Of a stretch of DNA of 64,000 nt, positions 19,579 to 28,815 are shown piece by piece. Made by a program: the position numbers and the translations under genes. This DNA is from Nocardia tenerifensis NBRC 101015 (GTDB lineage: Bacteria > Actinomycetota > Actinomycetes > Mycobacteriales > Mycobacteriaceae), in contig NZ_BAGH01000184.1 of NCBI RefSeq assembly GCF_000308715.1, positions 1 through 64,000 of the forward strand, in the 5' to 3' direction. The notes beneath the pieces are model-generated. The model did not search any database and had not been told where the DNA came from. It was given only the letters and a program-made list of their open reading frames with translations. How positions within the stretch are numbered: position 1 is the first letter of the stretch; every line of letters starts with the position of its first letter.

Positions 19579-20244
19579 TCAGCCTTTCGTGTGGTGAGTG
19601 ACCACGCCGTCGAGGAGCGTGGTCGCGAGTAGGTCGGCGATCTCGGCGGGAGTACGCCCGCCGTGCGGTCGGTACCAGAAGGTCACCATGTTCAGCATGC
19701 CGAGCACGCTGTTGGTGATCACGTGATCATCGGTGCGCAGCGACCCGTCGGCGTGGCCCGCGTCGATCACCCGCTGCCAGCAGTGTTGTACGCGATCGCG
19801 CAGCTCCTGCAGCTGCGCGCCGCGTTCGCCGGTGAGCGCGGTGACGTCGCGCAGCTGGATCGCGACCTCACGGCGATGGTCGATGATCAGCCCGACGTGA
19901 CTGTGAATCAGCTTGCGCAGCTTGGTGACCGGGTCGTCGGCGCTCGCCGCGATGCGTTCGGCGTCGACCAGCATCAGCTGAATGTAGTCGTGCAGGATCT
20001 GCCAGAGCAGTTCTTCCTTGGAACCGATGTGGTAGTAGAGCGCGCCGCGCTGCACATCGGCGCGGTCGCCGATCTCCGCGACGCCGGTGCCGTGGAATCC
20101 CTTCTCCGCGAACAGCTCCACCGCCGCCCGCATGATGCGCCCTCGGGTGTCGCCCGCCGTCGACTCGGCGGCGGGCGGGCGGCCGCGCCTGCGCGCGGGG
20201 GCGACGCCGGTGTCGCCCCCGAGGCCGCGCGACGCGGTGCTCAT
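19579..20244 (-). CDS. TetR-family regulator inside the SDR-ADH-ACAD operon
   Basis: 221-residue TetR protein with a basic N-terminal tail (ARRRGRPPA) and HTH: IMRAAVELFAEKGFHGTGVA, then EIGDRADVQRGALYYHIG and SKEELLWQ. The C-terminal part with GMLNMVTFWYRP and AEIADLLATTLLDGV resembles regulators of fatty acyl-CoA genes. The ATG overlaps the ADH stop by four bases (ATGA). Being co-transcribed with its likely targets suggests autoregulation through the palindrome at 22053-22068. Confidence 0.91.
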   Translation of the reverse strand: MSTASRGLGGDTGVAPARRRGRPPAAESTAGDTRGRIMRAAVELFAEKGFHGTGVAEIGDRADVQRGALYYHIGSKEELLWQILHDYIQLMLVDAERIAASADDPVTKLRKLIHSHVGLIIDHRREVAIQLRDVTALTGERGAQLQELRDRVQHCWQRVIDAGHADGSLRTDDHVITNSVLGMLNMVTFWYRPHGGRTPAEIADLLATTLLDGVVTHHTKG

Positions 20245-21290
20245 CGGCTCGGGTCCAGCACAACCTTGCTCACGCCGTCCGCGCGCTCGGCGAACAGCCG
20301 GTAGGCGTTCGCGCCGTCGGACATCGGGAGGGGATGGGTGACAACGACTTCCGGTCGCAGCCTGCCTGCCGCGGTCAGCTTCAGCAGGGTCGGCAGCTCG
20401 TACTGGATCGAGCACAGGCCGATGTGGAACTCGAGCTCCTTGACCTGCGCCAGCGGCATGTGGAACGGGAACGCGCGATTCTGGTTGACCCCGATCACGC
20501 TCACCCGGCCCCGGTGCCCGACCGCGCCGACGGCCAGTTTGATGGTGGCGTCGGCGCCGACCGCCTCGATCGCGACATCCGCGCCGCCGCCGAGCATGTC
20601 GCGGATCGCGAGCTTGGGGTCGTCCGCGTCGACCGGTTCGGCGCCGAGCTCGGCGGCCTGCTTGCGGCGTTCGTCGATCAGGTCGACGCCGAGCACCCGG
20701 GCCGCGCCCATCGCGAACGCCGACTGGATCGCCATCAACCCGACCGGGCCGAGTCCGATCACCACCACGGTCTCACCCGGCGCGATGCGGGCGCGGCGGG
20801 CGCCGTACCAGGCGGTCGGGGCGTTGTCGGTCAGCACGACCGCGGCCTCGTCGCTCACGCCTTCGGGCAGCCGCACCAGGTTGCCCTCGGCGTGCGGCAC
20901 GGCCAGCAACTGGGCCTGCCCGCCGGGCAGCGCGCCGCCGAGGCCGTAGCAGGCGTCTACCGGCAGGGGAGCGCGCTCGCACGCCGCGACGATGCCGGCC
21001 CGGCACTTCGCGCACCGGCCGCACCCCACGGACGCGGGCACCAGGACGCGGTCGCCGATCGCGAGGCCGCGCACGTCGGCGCCGAGCTCGACGATCTCGC
21101 CGACCGCCTCGTGCCCCACGCTGTAGCCGGTCGTGTCGGTGAACCCGTGGCCGGTGTAGATGTGCAGGTCGCTGCCGCAGATGCCGGTCGCGGTGACCCG
21201 GATGATCGCGCCGTCGGGCGCGCTGAGCACCGGGTCGGGCACGTCGGAGTACGAAATCTCGCGCGGGCCTTGGTACGTCAGTGCCTTCAT
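20241..21290 (-). CDS. Zinc-dependent alcohol dehydrogenase
   Basis: Medium-chain dehydrogenase of 349 residues oxidising an alcohol with NAD(P)+. Catalytic zinc ligands C38 (GICGSD) and H60-E61; structural zinc cysteines C90, C93, C96 and C104; cofactor fold VIGLGPVGLMAIQSAFAMGA. Overlaps the SDR stop and the TetR start with ATGA junctions, so the operon is tightly coupled. With an SDR before it and an acyl-CoA dehydrogenase after it, it probably acts on a hydroxylated intermediate of a lipid-like substrate. Confidence 0.91.
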   Translation of the reverse strand: MKALTYQGPREISYSDVPDPVLSAPDGAIIRVTATGICGSDLHIYTGHGFTDTTGYSVGHEAVGEIVELGADVRGLAIGDRVLVPASVGCGRCAKCRAGIVAACERAPLPVDACYGLGGALPGGQAQLLAVPHAEGNLVRLPEGVSDEAAVVLTDNAPTAWYGARRARIAPGETVVVIGLGPVGLMAIQSAFAMGAARVLGVDLIDERRKQAAELGAEPVDADDPKLAIRDMLGGGADVAIEAVGADATIKLAVGAVGHRGRVSVIGVNQNRAFPFHMPLAQVKELEFHIGLCSIQYELPTLLKLTAAGRLRPEVVVTHPLPMSDGANAYRLFAERADGVSKVVLDPSR

Positions 21291-22027
21291 CGCCAGCCAC
21301 CGTCCAGTGCGAGGGTCGCGCCGGTGCAGAAGGCCGAGGCCTCGGTGGCGAAATACAGTGCCGCGCCGACGATCTCGCCCGGCTCGCCCACCCGGCCCTG
21401 CGCGTTCATGCTGCCGACCTGAGCACGCATCTCGTCGGTCCACGCCTTCGAGATGTCGGTGGCGAAGGCTCCGCACTGAATCGTGTTGACCCGCACCGTC
21501 GGTCCGAAGCTCTGCGCGAGACCCGCGGTGAGCGTGTTCAATCCGGCCTTCGCCGCCGCGTAGGGCAGCGCGAACGGCGCGGGGCGCACCGCCTCGATCG
21601 AGGAGATATTGATGATCGAGCCGCCGCCGTCGGCCGCCATCCTGGGGCCGATCAGCGACGAAAGCCGGAACGGGCCTTTGAGATTCACGCCGATCACCTT
21701 GTCGAACAGCGCCTCGGAGACCTGATCCAGGCTCGGGTACAGGGGCGAGAGGCCCGCGTTGTTCACCAGCACGTCGACCCGGCCGAACTCGGCGTACACG
21801 GTCTCGACGAGCGCGTCGCACTGCGCCCAGTCGCTGACATTGCAGGCCACCGGCAGCGCGCGGCGGCCGTGCGCGTTCGTCACCTCGTCCGCCAGCGCCA
21901 CGCAACCCTCGAGCTTGCGGCTGGCGATGACGACGTCCGCGCCCGCCGCGGCGAACGCGAGCACCATCTCCCTGCCGAGACCCCGGCTGCCGCCGGTGAC
22001 CACGACGACCTTGTCCGTGAGCGACAC
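21287..22027 (-). CDS. Short-chain dehydrogenase/reductase (first gene of operon)
   Basis: 246-residue NAD(P)-dependent SDR. Cofactor motif TGGSRGLGRE, NNAG motif VNNAGLSPLYPS, catalytic S in SIINISS and Y-x3-K in LPYAAAKAGL; C-terminal ALYFATEASAFCTGATL. It is clearly a paralogue of the SDR at 60608-61366 (shared GRVDVLVNNAG, then SPLYPSL and FDKVIGVNLKGPFRL). GTG at 22027 is preferred because AGGAG (22033-22037) is five bases upstream; GTG 22033 overlaps that site. Starts the SDR-ADH-TetR-ACAD operon. Confidence 0.9.
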   Translation of the reverse strand: MSLTDKVVVVTGGSRGLGREMVLAFAAAGADVVIASRKLEGCVALADEVTNAHGRRALPVACNVSDWAQCDALVETVYAEFGRVDVLVNNAGLSPLYPSLDQVSEALFDKVIGVNLKGPFRLSSLIGPRMAADGGGSIINISSIEAVRPAPFALPYAAAKAGLNTLTAGLAQSFGPTVRVNTIQCGAFATDISKAWTDEMRAQVGSMNAQGRVGEPGEIVGAALYFATEASAFCTGATLALDGGWR

Positions 22028-22052
22028 ATACACTCCTGCCGAATCAAAAAAA

Positions 22053-22068
22053 TGTTCCGATCAGTACA
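22053..22068. promoter_or_regulatory. Candidate TetR operator in front of the SDR operon
   Basis: TGTTCCGATCAGTACA is an imperfect palindrome centred on GATC (12 of 16 positions symmetric), 26 bases upstream of the SDR start. It differs from both operator families found further right, so it fits the TetR encoded within this operon. Confidence 0.5.
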
Positions 22069-22269
22069 TTAAATTGCCGCGCCTATACAATCAAGGGGCT
22101 CGGCCGACCGCCAGCATCGCGCCGCGCCGACCGCTCACCCCACTCCGATCGGCGCGCCGACATTTCCACGGCGAGACGCCGCGTTCGACCCGGTACGGGG
22201 TGTGATCACTACCCACGGGTAACATGAATGCGTCTTTCCCACCCGGCTTTCTCAGAAGTGAGGCAGTAG

Positions 22270-24447
22270 ATGACAGAGCGGATTCAGGTCGGCGGGCTTC
22301 AGGTGGCCAGCGTTCTCCACGAGTTCATCGAGAACGAGGCGCTCCCCGGAACCGGCGTAGATTCCGCCGCGTTCTGGGCCGGCGCCGAGCAGGTCATCAA
22401 CGATCTCGCGCCGCGCAACCGCGCGCTGCTCGCCGAGCGCGACGAGATCCAGGGCAAACTCGACGCCTGGCACGCCGAGCACCCGGGCGCCGACTACGAC
22501 AAGGCCGCCTACAAGAGCTTCCTGAGCGAAATCGGCTACCTGCGCCCCGAACCCGCCGATTTCCAGATCGCCACCCAGAACGTGGACACCGAGATCGCCA
22601 CCACCGCGGGCCCGCAGCTCGTGGTCCCGGTGATGAATGCCCGCTTCGCGATCAACGCCGCCAACGCGCGCTGGGGCTCGCTCTACGACGCGCTCTACGG
22701 CACCGACGCCATCTCCGAGGCCAACGGCGCGGAAAAGGGCAAGAGCTACAACAAGATTCGCGGTGACAAGGTCATCGAGTGGGCCCGCAACTTCCTCGAC
22801 GACGCCGCGACGCTGATCACCGGCTCGCACATCGGCTCCACCTCCTACAAGATCGTCGACGGTGAACTCGAGGTCGGCCTCGAGGACGGCACCGAGATCG
22901 GCCTGGCCGACCCCTCGCAGCTCGTCGGCTACCTCGGCGATCCGGCGTCGCCGACCTCGGTGCTGTTGAAGCACAACGGTTTGCACATCGAGATCCAGAT
23001 CGACCCGTCCTCGCCGATCGGCAGCACCGACACCGCAGGCGTCAAGGACCTGGTGCTCGAGTCCGCGATCACCACGATCATGGACTTCGAGGACTCGGTC
23101 GCCGCGGTGGACGCCGAGGACAAGGTGCTCTGCTACCACAACTGGCTCGGCCTGATGAAGGGCGACCTCAGCGAGCAGGTCAGCAAGGGCGACAAGACCT
23201 TCACCCGCACCATGAACCCCGACCGCGTCTACACCGCACCCGACGGCAGTGAGCTTGTGCTGCACGGCCGTTCGCTGCTGTTCGTGCGCAACGTCGGTCA
23301 CCTGATGACCAGCGACGCGATCCTCGACGCCGAGGGCAACGAGGTCCCCGAGGGCATCCTCGACGGCCTGATCACCTCGCTCATCGCCACCCACTCCCTG
23401 CGCGGCGACACCGAGCTCGAGAACAGCCGCACCGGCTCGGTCTACATCGTGAAGCCGAAGATGCACGGACCCGACGAGGTCGCGTTCACCACCGAGCTGT
23501 TCGGCCGGGTCGAGGACGTGCTCGGCCTGCCGCGCAACACCCTCAAGGTCGGCATCATGGACGAGGAGCGGCGCACCACGGTGAACCTCAAGGCCTGTAT
23601 CCAGGCCGCCGCCGACCGCGTCGTGTTCATCAACACCGGCTTCCTCGACCGCACCGGCGACGAGATCCACACCTCCATGGTGGCCGGGCCGATGGTCCGC
23701 AAGGCCGACATGAAGGCCCAGCAGTGGATCAAGTCCTACGAGGACTGGAACGTCGACACCGGGCTCGCCACCGGCCTGCCCGGCAAGGCGCAGATCGGCA
23801 AGGGCATGTGGGCCATGCCCGACCTCATGGCCGACATGCTCGAGCAGAAGATCGGTCACCCCAAGGCGGGCGCGAACACCGCGTGGGTGCCCTCGCCCAC
23901 CGCCGCCACCCTGCACGCGACGCACTACCACCAGGTCAACGTACTGGAGCGGCAGCAGGAGATCGTCAAGGGCGGCCGTCGCGCGAGCGTCGACGAGATC
24001 CTCGAGATCCCCTTGGCCGCGGCGCCGAACTGGTCGGCCGAGGAGAAGCAGCAGGAACTCGACAACAACTCCCAGTCCATCCTCGGCTACGTCGTGCGCT
24101 GGATCGACCAGGGCGTCGGCTGCTCCAAGGTGCCCGACATCAAGGACGTCGCGCTCATGGAAGACCGTGCCACCCTGCGCATTTCGAGCCAGCTGATGGC
24201 CAACTGGCTGCGCCACGGCATCGTCACCGCCGACGAGGTGGTGGCCAGCCTGGAGCGGATGGCCCCCGTGGTCGACCGCCAGAACGCCGGCGACCCCAAC
24301 TACCGCCCCCTCTCACCCGACTTCGCAGGCAGCATCGCCTTCCAAGCCGCCAAGGAGCTGATCCTCGAGGGCACCAAGCAGCCCAACGGGTACACCGAGC
24401 CGATCCTGCACCGGCGTCGTCGTGAGGCGAAGGCTGCCTGCAAGTGA
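22270..24447 (+). CDS. glcB: Malate synthase G
   Basis: Condenses glyoxylate with acetyl-CoA to malate, the second step of the glyoxylate bypass used during growth on fatty acids or C2 compounds. The 725-residue single polypeptide is the length of isoform G (the mycobacterial type). Seen: [18 protein letters not shown] with metal/substrate acids, [45 protein letters not shown] and a C-terminal [13 protein letters not shown]. The ATG at 22270 gives the normal N-terminus ([19 protein letters not shown]). Isocitrate lyase is not in the window. A strong hairpin follows at 24494. Fits a neighbourhood of acyl-CoA degradation genes. Confidence 0.97.
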   Translation: MTERIQVGGLQVASVLHEFIENEALPGTGVDSAAFWAGAEQVINDLAPRNRALLAERDEIQGKLDAWHAEHPGADYDKAAYKSFLSEIGYLRPEPADFQIATQNVDTEIATTAGPQLVVPVMNARFAINAANARWGSLYDALYGTDAISEANGAEKGKSYNKIRGDKVIEWARNFLDDAATLITGSHIGSTSYKIVDGELEVGLEDGTEIGLADPSQLVGYLGDPASPTSVLLKHNGLHIEIQIDPSSPIGSTDTAGVKDLVLESAITTIMDFEDSVAAVDAEDKVLCYHNWLGLMKGDLSEQVSKGDKTFTRTMNPDRVYTAPDGSELVLHGRSLLFVRNVGHLMTSDAILDAEGNEVPEGILDGLITSLIATHSLRGDTELENSRTGSVYIVKPKMHGPDEVAFTTELFGRVEDVLGLPRNTLKVGIMDEERRTTVNLKACIQAAADRVVFINTGFLDRTGDEIHTSMVAGPMVRKADMKAQQWIKSYEDWNVDTGLATGLPGKAQIGKGMWAMPDLMADMLEQKIGHPKAGANTAWVPSPTAATLHATHYHQVNVLERQQEIVKGGRRASVDEILEIPLAAAPNWSAEEKQQELDNNSQSILGYVVRWIDQGVGCSKVPDIKDVALMEDRATLRISSQLMANWLRHGIVTADEVVASLERMAPVVDRQNAGDPNYRPLSPDFAGSIAFQAAKELILEGTKQPNGYTEPILHRRRREAKAACK

Positions 24448-24493
24448 GGGACGTGCAGTGATTGAAAAGTAGCTTTACGCAGCTCTTTTCGAG

Positions 24494-24532
24494 CTGAGGC
24501 CCCGCACCGGAGAATCCGGCGCGGGGCCTCAG
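24494..24532 (+). terminator. glcB terminator
   Basis: Twelve-base perfect arms CTGAGGCCCCGC (24494-24505) and GCGGGGCCTCAG (24521-24532), with a second inner CCGG/CCGG pairing, 47 bases after the stop. Confidence 0.85.
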
Positions 24533-25384
24533 CCATAAGTGGAGATCAGCTCGAATACTGGCTCATCACGCTCAAAACGGTCACAAAAACGGTCACATGC
24601 GGGGTGTGCAACCGTTTACGGAAAATCACGGCTTACCAGTGCATATACGCCATATTTGAGACTGCGGTGGTGGCGCTCGCATCGCGAATCCCGCAGTCAA
24701 CCAGGAGGCCGCCCACCGACGTGATCGCGTTGGTGGTGGGGCCGCGGCCATAGTGGGTTGCGCCCAGCGGTCTGCGAGTTTTCCTAAGGCAGAACGCGAT
24801 TGGCGGCGCAAGGGTCCTGGCCGGCGCTGCGATGTCGGGATCCTGATCGCCGTAACGGGCGGTTGTATGGGCGAATGAGCGGGTTCCACGGATACGGAAA
24901 CGGCAGAGCAGCCCCCCGCAGGAACTTGCCGACCTGTGTGGGCAGCGGCATCGTTTGGAGTGCGGGGCCAGCGCTGCGGTCCGGCGGCATGCCGGTAGCC
25001 GACATTGAGGTGCGGCGGAGGCCTGCGGCGTGTCGCGGGACGGCACGCCGAATGGTTTTCCGGCCCAGCAACTGGGCGGCAAATCGATGGCAACTGGGGC
25101 ATGCTCGCATTTGGCGTGGGGGATGACCAGCTGGCTGTGACCGGTTGGAGGGGCACTCCAGAGCGGCATTTGGTGAGTGCTACTCGTGAGGTGTGCTCAT
25201 CCGACCGCTCCGACAGGCCGGTTCTGTCGGCGCTCGTAGCGATGGTTCTTGCAGAGCGCCCGCGCGGGCGGAGATGCCGGACTGCCGGTTCCTTCTTCAT
25301 CGTCCAGTGGATGAGGTCGGACGGTCGGCGCGACTAGGTTGGGCGCTAGGGGTTTGGTCGAGGTTGATGACCGCGCCGTAGCTA
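24533..25384. other. Gene-poor worn stretch after glcB
   Basis: No convincing gene in about 850 bp. Open frames exist on both strands, but none has actinobacterial third-position GC bias, a ribosome site or a motif I recognise. An 11-base tandem, AAACGGTCACA twice, occurs at about 24578-24600. Composition is lower in GC than the neighbours in places (24540-24670). This looks like decayed or foreign DNA marking the left edge of the accessory region; I cannot name what it came from. Confidence 0.5.
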
Positions 25385-25912
25385 TCACGCCGAAACAGTC
25401 GTCTCGGTCAGCCTCCATATGTGCTGCATCAACGCCCGAACAGTGCTGTCCAACTCGGTCGAAGAGGGGTTGGCGCAGACATAGTGGTCAGGTCGGAGCA
25501 CGACAAACGGCTGTCGCTTGAAGTACGGGCGAGCAACGTCATCGTGGTCTTCGAGGATCTGCTGTGTCGCATCGCAGTGGACGGGGCGTCGTCCTGGCGA
25601 GGTCAGTGTTACATAGGTTGCCTGCAGGACATCGTCGGCGATGGGGCGGCGGCCGTTTGCCGACAGCGCTTCGCGTGGATCGGTCTCCCAACCGATGATG
25701 CGCCAGCCAGAGCCTGCGATGTTGTCGAGCCGATGTTGTGTTCCGCTGAAGGCTGGACCGCGGTTCGGCGATGGAGCCGGCTGGCCTGCCAATACCAGGA
25801 GTCCCGGAGCACGGCTACGAGGGGATTCTGCTCTGGTACCGCGCAACTCGGCGGTGACCGCTGCCAGGCCGATCGGTTGGTGCGGGACCGCGCCGAAGCG
25901 ACGGTCCCGCAC
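25385..25912 (-). pseudogene. C-terminal remnant of a flavin-dependent aromatic hydroxylase
   Basis: The frame reads LGLLVLAGQPAPSPNRG-like text, then HRLDNIAGSGWRIIGWETD, VLRPDHYVCANPSS and a helical end. This resembles the C-terminal (thioredoxin-like) domain of PheA/TfdB/MhpA-type FAD monooxygenases, where a VVxRPDxYV strand is typical. The FAD-binding N-terminal two thirds are absent: the frame starts only four bases from the stop of the M20 hydrolase gene. A truncated copy is the simplest reading. The assignment rests on motif resemblance alone. Confidence 0.5.
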
Positions 25913-25916
25913 CGTC

Positions 25917-27215
25917 TTAGGACGACGAACCAGTGGGAACGATCATGTCTGCCAGGTGGTCGTAGGCCACGTTCGCGTGCAGGCGCACACCGGTGACCAG
26001 CACGCCGTCGTCGGCGTAGAACTTCGGGTTGTGGTTCGCCGCCACGCCGCGGCCACCCTTGATCGGGACGGGCTTGTCATCGGCATTGAACTCCAGGTCC
26101 TGGCACCCGAGCGTGACGTACATGCCACCGTACTTATTGATGAACTCGGACACGTCGTCGTAGGCCATACCGCCGACGCCCTGGCGGACCTTGTCGGAAC
26201 CGGCGACGCGGTTCAAGGTCGGCAGCACGGCATCGACCCAGGACTTTTGGTTGTGCACCGCCGGAACATCCTGCATGTACTCGACGGTGGCGGTGCAGTT
26301 GTAGGCAGCGGCCGTGTTCATCGCCAGGGTCTCGATCCGCTTCTTCACGTCGACCATGTCGGATTCGATGAGGCAGCGAATGGTGCCCCAGAGGGTCGTG
26401 GTCTCGCCGATGATGTTGAACCGGCCGACGTCCTCGACGTGACCGATACTGACAGAAATGGGGTCGAAGGCGCTGATCTGGCGGTAGATCTGCCCGATGC
26501 CGGTAAGTACGGCGCCGGCGGCGGGCATGGTGTCGATACCTTGCCACGGCGTCGACCCGTGGACCTGCTGACCCTTGATCTTTATCTTGATCAGCGTGGA
26601 GGTCGCGCCCTGGTTGCCGATCGCGTAGTTGAGGTAGTTCTTCGGGAATGGAATGACGTGAATGCCGAAGGCCATCGTCGGTTTCGGATCATCGCAGGCG
26701 CCTTCGGTGATCATCTGCTTGGCGCCGCCCTTCTCGTCGACCGGCGGCCCCTCCTCGGCGGGCTGGAAGACGAACAGTACCGTCCCGGGCAGGTCGTCGC
26801 GGGCCTCGGACAGTACTGTGGCCGCGCCCATCAGCATCGCGGTGTGACAGTCGTGGCCACACGCGTGCGACACGGGGTACGGGCCACCCGGGTAGTCCTT
26901 GTCCACGAACTTCGAGGCGAACGACACACCACACTCGTCGACTACCGGCAGTGCGTCGATGTCGGCACGCAGCGCGATCACCTTGTTGCCGGGCCTGCCA
27001 CCTTTGAGGACGCCGACGACGCCGTACCCGGCGAATCCTGTCCGCACCTCGTCCAGGTTCAGGCTCTTCAGGTGATCAGTGATCAGCTTGGCGGTATTCA
27101 CCTCCCGGTTCGACAGCTCGGGATTCTGGTGGATCCGGTGACGCCACGCGATCACCTGATCAGAGACTGCCTCTGCGGCCTTGTCGAACCGGGCGTAAAT
27201 CGGATTGTCTGTCAT
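25917..27215 (-). CDS. M20 family metal-dependent amidohydrolase/peptidase
   Basis: Zinc-dependent amidohydrolase of the AbgB/HipO type, cleaving an N-acyl amino acid or similar amide. The 432-residue protein shows RHRIHQNPELSNRE, VIALRADIDALPV, the metal motif HACGHDCH (117-124) and PAEEG (152-156), and a late NHNPKFYADDGVL with the last ligand. Start ATG 27215 with GGAG upstream; an in-frame extension to 27287 has no ribosome site. No partner gene next to it. It lies in the worn 24.5-28.8 kb stretch but appears intact. Confidence 0.9.
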   Translation of the reverse strand: MTDNPIYARFDKAAEAVSDQVIAWRHRIHQNPELSNREVNTAKLITDHLKSLNLDEVRTGFAGYGVVGVLKGGRPGNKVIALRADIDALPVVDECGVSFASKFVDKDYPGGPYPVSHACGHDCHTAMLMGAATVLSEARDDLPGTVLFVFQPAEEGPPVDEKGGAKQMITEGACDDPKPTMAFGIHVIPFPKNYLNYAIGNQGATSTLIKIKIKGQQVHGSTPWQGIDTMPAAGAVLTGIGQIYRQISAFDPISVSIGHVEDVGRFNIIGETTTLWGTIRCLIESDMVDVKKRIETLAMNTAAAYNCTATVEYMQDVPAVHNQKSWVDAVLPTLNRVAGSDKVRQGVGGMAYDDVSEFINKYGGMYVTLGCQDLEFNADDKPVPIKGGRGVAANHNPKFYADDGVLVTGVRLHANVAYDHLADMIVPTGSSS

Positions 27216-27614
27216 GGAGAACTCCAACCTGGTCAGCCGCTTGGCGGCGGCATGGGGACATGGTGGCGAATCTCGGTCATGCAGCACTCGATGGGAAGCA
27301 TCAGACGATGGACTATGCCTACCTCACGATATGTCACGCGGGAGACCACCGTGTCCGTCAGAGTGCCTGTGACCACATGACTCGGCATCGGGTGTTGATG
27401 ATCATTAGTCCGGGCGGTCGACATTCGTCGGCGTTCTGGTCGGCGGATTCCTCGTCGATCGTTTCGGACTCTCCAGCCTTGCCGATCCGAACGGCGAGGT
27501 CGCCACGGTCGTTCGCGAGACCTTCGCGGCCGACGCACCACAGCGACGGGGAGGTGCCGCCAGCGGCGGCACCGCACACCGTGTGTCACGTCGGGCCGGA
27601 ACCCGCGCGGCAGA
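27216..27614. other. Intergenic stretch, no gene seen
   Basis: About 400 bp between the M20 hydrolase start and the enoyl-CoA hydratase stop, both on the minus strand. It should contain the M20 promoter. No frame with coding character, no hairpin terminator and no copy of the window's operator motifs was found. Confidence 0.5.
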
Positions 27615-28403
27615 TCAGTGGTGACTGTCGAGCCACTCCTTGGCGTTGGTGAAGAAGTCCGGGTGGCAGATCAAGTCGGCCTGGGTGCGGGGCTCGATAT
27701 CGAGCAGGGTGGTCTCGATATCGGCAGCACGTGCCCGCAACAGGATCGCCTTGATCGCGCGTGACGCATGGCCGGGGATGGCGGCCCAGCGCTCGGCGAG
27801 CTCGATGGCGGCTGCGAGTGCGTCGTCGGCTACCCGGCTGACCAGCCCGAGTTGCAAGGCCGCTTCGGGGCCAACGACCGAGCAGCTCAGCAGCAGATCT
27901 ATCGCCGCAGCGTGACCGATCGCGGACGGAAGAGTGTGGGAGAGCCCGGCGTCCGGACCGGTCGCCATTCTGGCGAAGGTCGCCCCGAATCTCGCGCCGG
28001 GACCGGCGATACGGAGGTCGCAGCCCAACGCGATACCGAGGCCACCGCCGATGGCGGGCCCATTGACCGCGGCGATGGTTGGCTGAGGTAGCCGTGACAG
28101 CTCCACCGAGAAGCCGTGCAGGTCTTGCATCCAGGCGATGGTGGTGTCCAGCTCGCGCGGCGCCATCTCGTCCAGGCTGCTCAGATCCATGCCGGTGCAG
28201 AATCCGCGGCCGGCGCCGGTCAAGACGACCACTCGTGTCTCCGGATCGTCGGCGAGCGGCCGTATCGCCTGCGTCAGCAGTGGAACGCTCGACGGGTTCA
28301 TGGCATTGAGCCGCACCGGCCGGTTGAAGACCACCACCGCGACCCCTGCTGCGGGCCGTTCGACTCGAACGATACTTTCCTGAGTTGAAATTGATTCGGA
28401 CAT
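27615..28403 (-). CDS. Enoyl-CoA hydratase/isomerase family protein
   Basis: Crotonase-fold enzyme of 262 residues acting on an unsaturated acyl-CoA. Oxyanion-hole elements: TGAGRGFCTGMDLSSL (first) and AAVNGPAIGGGLGIALGCD (second). The two acidic residues of classical hydratases are not clearly conserved (FARMATGPDAGLSHTLP in place of the usual Glu-containing loop), so an isomerase or other crotonase reaction is possible. ATG with GGAG upstream. An operator of the major palindrome family (28418-28435) lies 15 bases before the start. Confidence 0.88.
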   Translation of the reverse strand: MSESISTQESIVRVERPAAGVAVVVFNRPVRLNAMNPSSVPLLTQAIRPLADDPETRVVVLTGAGRGFCTGMDLSSLDEMAPRELDTTIAWMQDLHGFSVELSRLPQPTIAAVNGPAIGGGLGIALGCDLRIAGPGARFGATFARMATGPDAGLSHTLPSAIGHAAAIDLLLSCSVVGPEAALQLGLVSRVADDALAAAIELAERWAAIPGHASRAIKAILLRARAADIETTLLDIEPRTQADLICHPDFFTNAKEWLDSHH

Positions 28404-28417
28404 GAAGGCTCCAACTG

Positions 28418-28435
28418 ACTGTACGTGCGGTTGGT
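28418..28435. promoter_or_regulatory. Operator 1 of the ACTG-CAGT family
   Basis: ACTGTACGTGCGGTTGGT matches the consensus ACTGNNCGNNCGNNCAGT in the left half and core; the right arm is degenerate. It sits 15 bases upstream of the enoyl-CoA hydratase start on the minus strand. Confidence 0.65.
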
Positions 28436-28528
28436 AATAGGTTTGCCACGTGACCGCCTTGAAGTCAAGGGAGCGGTCGGGCTGTTACGTAGTACGAGGG
28501 AGTGCGGCATACCGAAATTCAAGAAAGC

Positions 28529-28572
28529 GCCGCGCTTGATCCAGTCCGTCACATACAGGCCGGGTGCGACAA
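28529..28572 (-). pseudogene. Fragment of an FprB-like ferredoxin reductase
   Basis: On the minus strand this short stretch encodes PGLYVTDWIKRGA, almost the same as PGVYVTGWIKRGP near the C-terminus of the intact FprB gene (58864-60513). The DNA also matches (GCGCTTGATCCA followed by GTCAC). Everything before and after is lost. It abuts the SDR remnant, an arrangement explained by a deletion in a second copy of the divergent fprB-SDR pair. Confidence 0.6.
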
Positions 28573-28737
28573 TGCCAAGGCCTGGCCGACGGAATTCCGG
28601 GCGCAGTTCGCGGAAGCGATCGCGCTGGGTCGACCCGGAACATCTGATGAAATCATCGATGCCGCAATGTATATCGCTCCGATGCGTCTTCGTTCTGCGC
28701 CGCCTCGATTCTGCGCCTCGACAGCGGCATCCGCTGA
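28567..28737 (+). pseudogene. C-terminal remnant of a short-chain dehydrogenase, frameshifted
   Basis: Reads TEFRAQFAEAIALGRPGTSD then EIIDAAMYIA, and after a frame change SDASSFCAASILRLDSGIR and TGA at 28735. The intact SDR at 60608-61366 ends EEFRAQFATTVALGRPGRPD, EIIGAALYFA and SDASSFNTGSILRLDGGIR, so this is its last third with one indel at about 28675. The N-terminal cofactor domain is missing. Confidence 0.8.
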
Positions 28738-28783
28738 CCGCTCGACGACAAGGGGCGAATTCGGGCTTGTGACTCAACTCTTG

Positions 28784-28801
28784 ACTGACCGCCCGTACGG
28801 T
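28784..28801 (+). promoter_or_regulatory. Operator 2 of the ACTG-CAGT family with promoter, before the six-gene operon
   Basis: ACTGACCGCCCGTACGGT lies inside TTGACT (28781-28786), a 17-base spacer and TACCAT (28804-28809), a plausible -35/-10 pair. The stretch from TTGACT to CGGTCATA is identical to operator 10 (before the SDR at 60608). The -10 is almost on the ATG, so the transcript may be leaderless. Confidence 0.75.
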
Positions 28802-28815
28802 CATACCATGTGCCC

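Noticed and set aside
24626-25337. Overlapping open frames after glcB on both strands
   Set aside because: No ribosome site, no third-position GC bias and no known domain in any of them.
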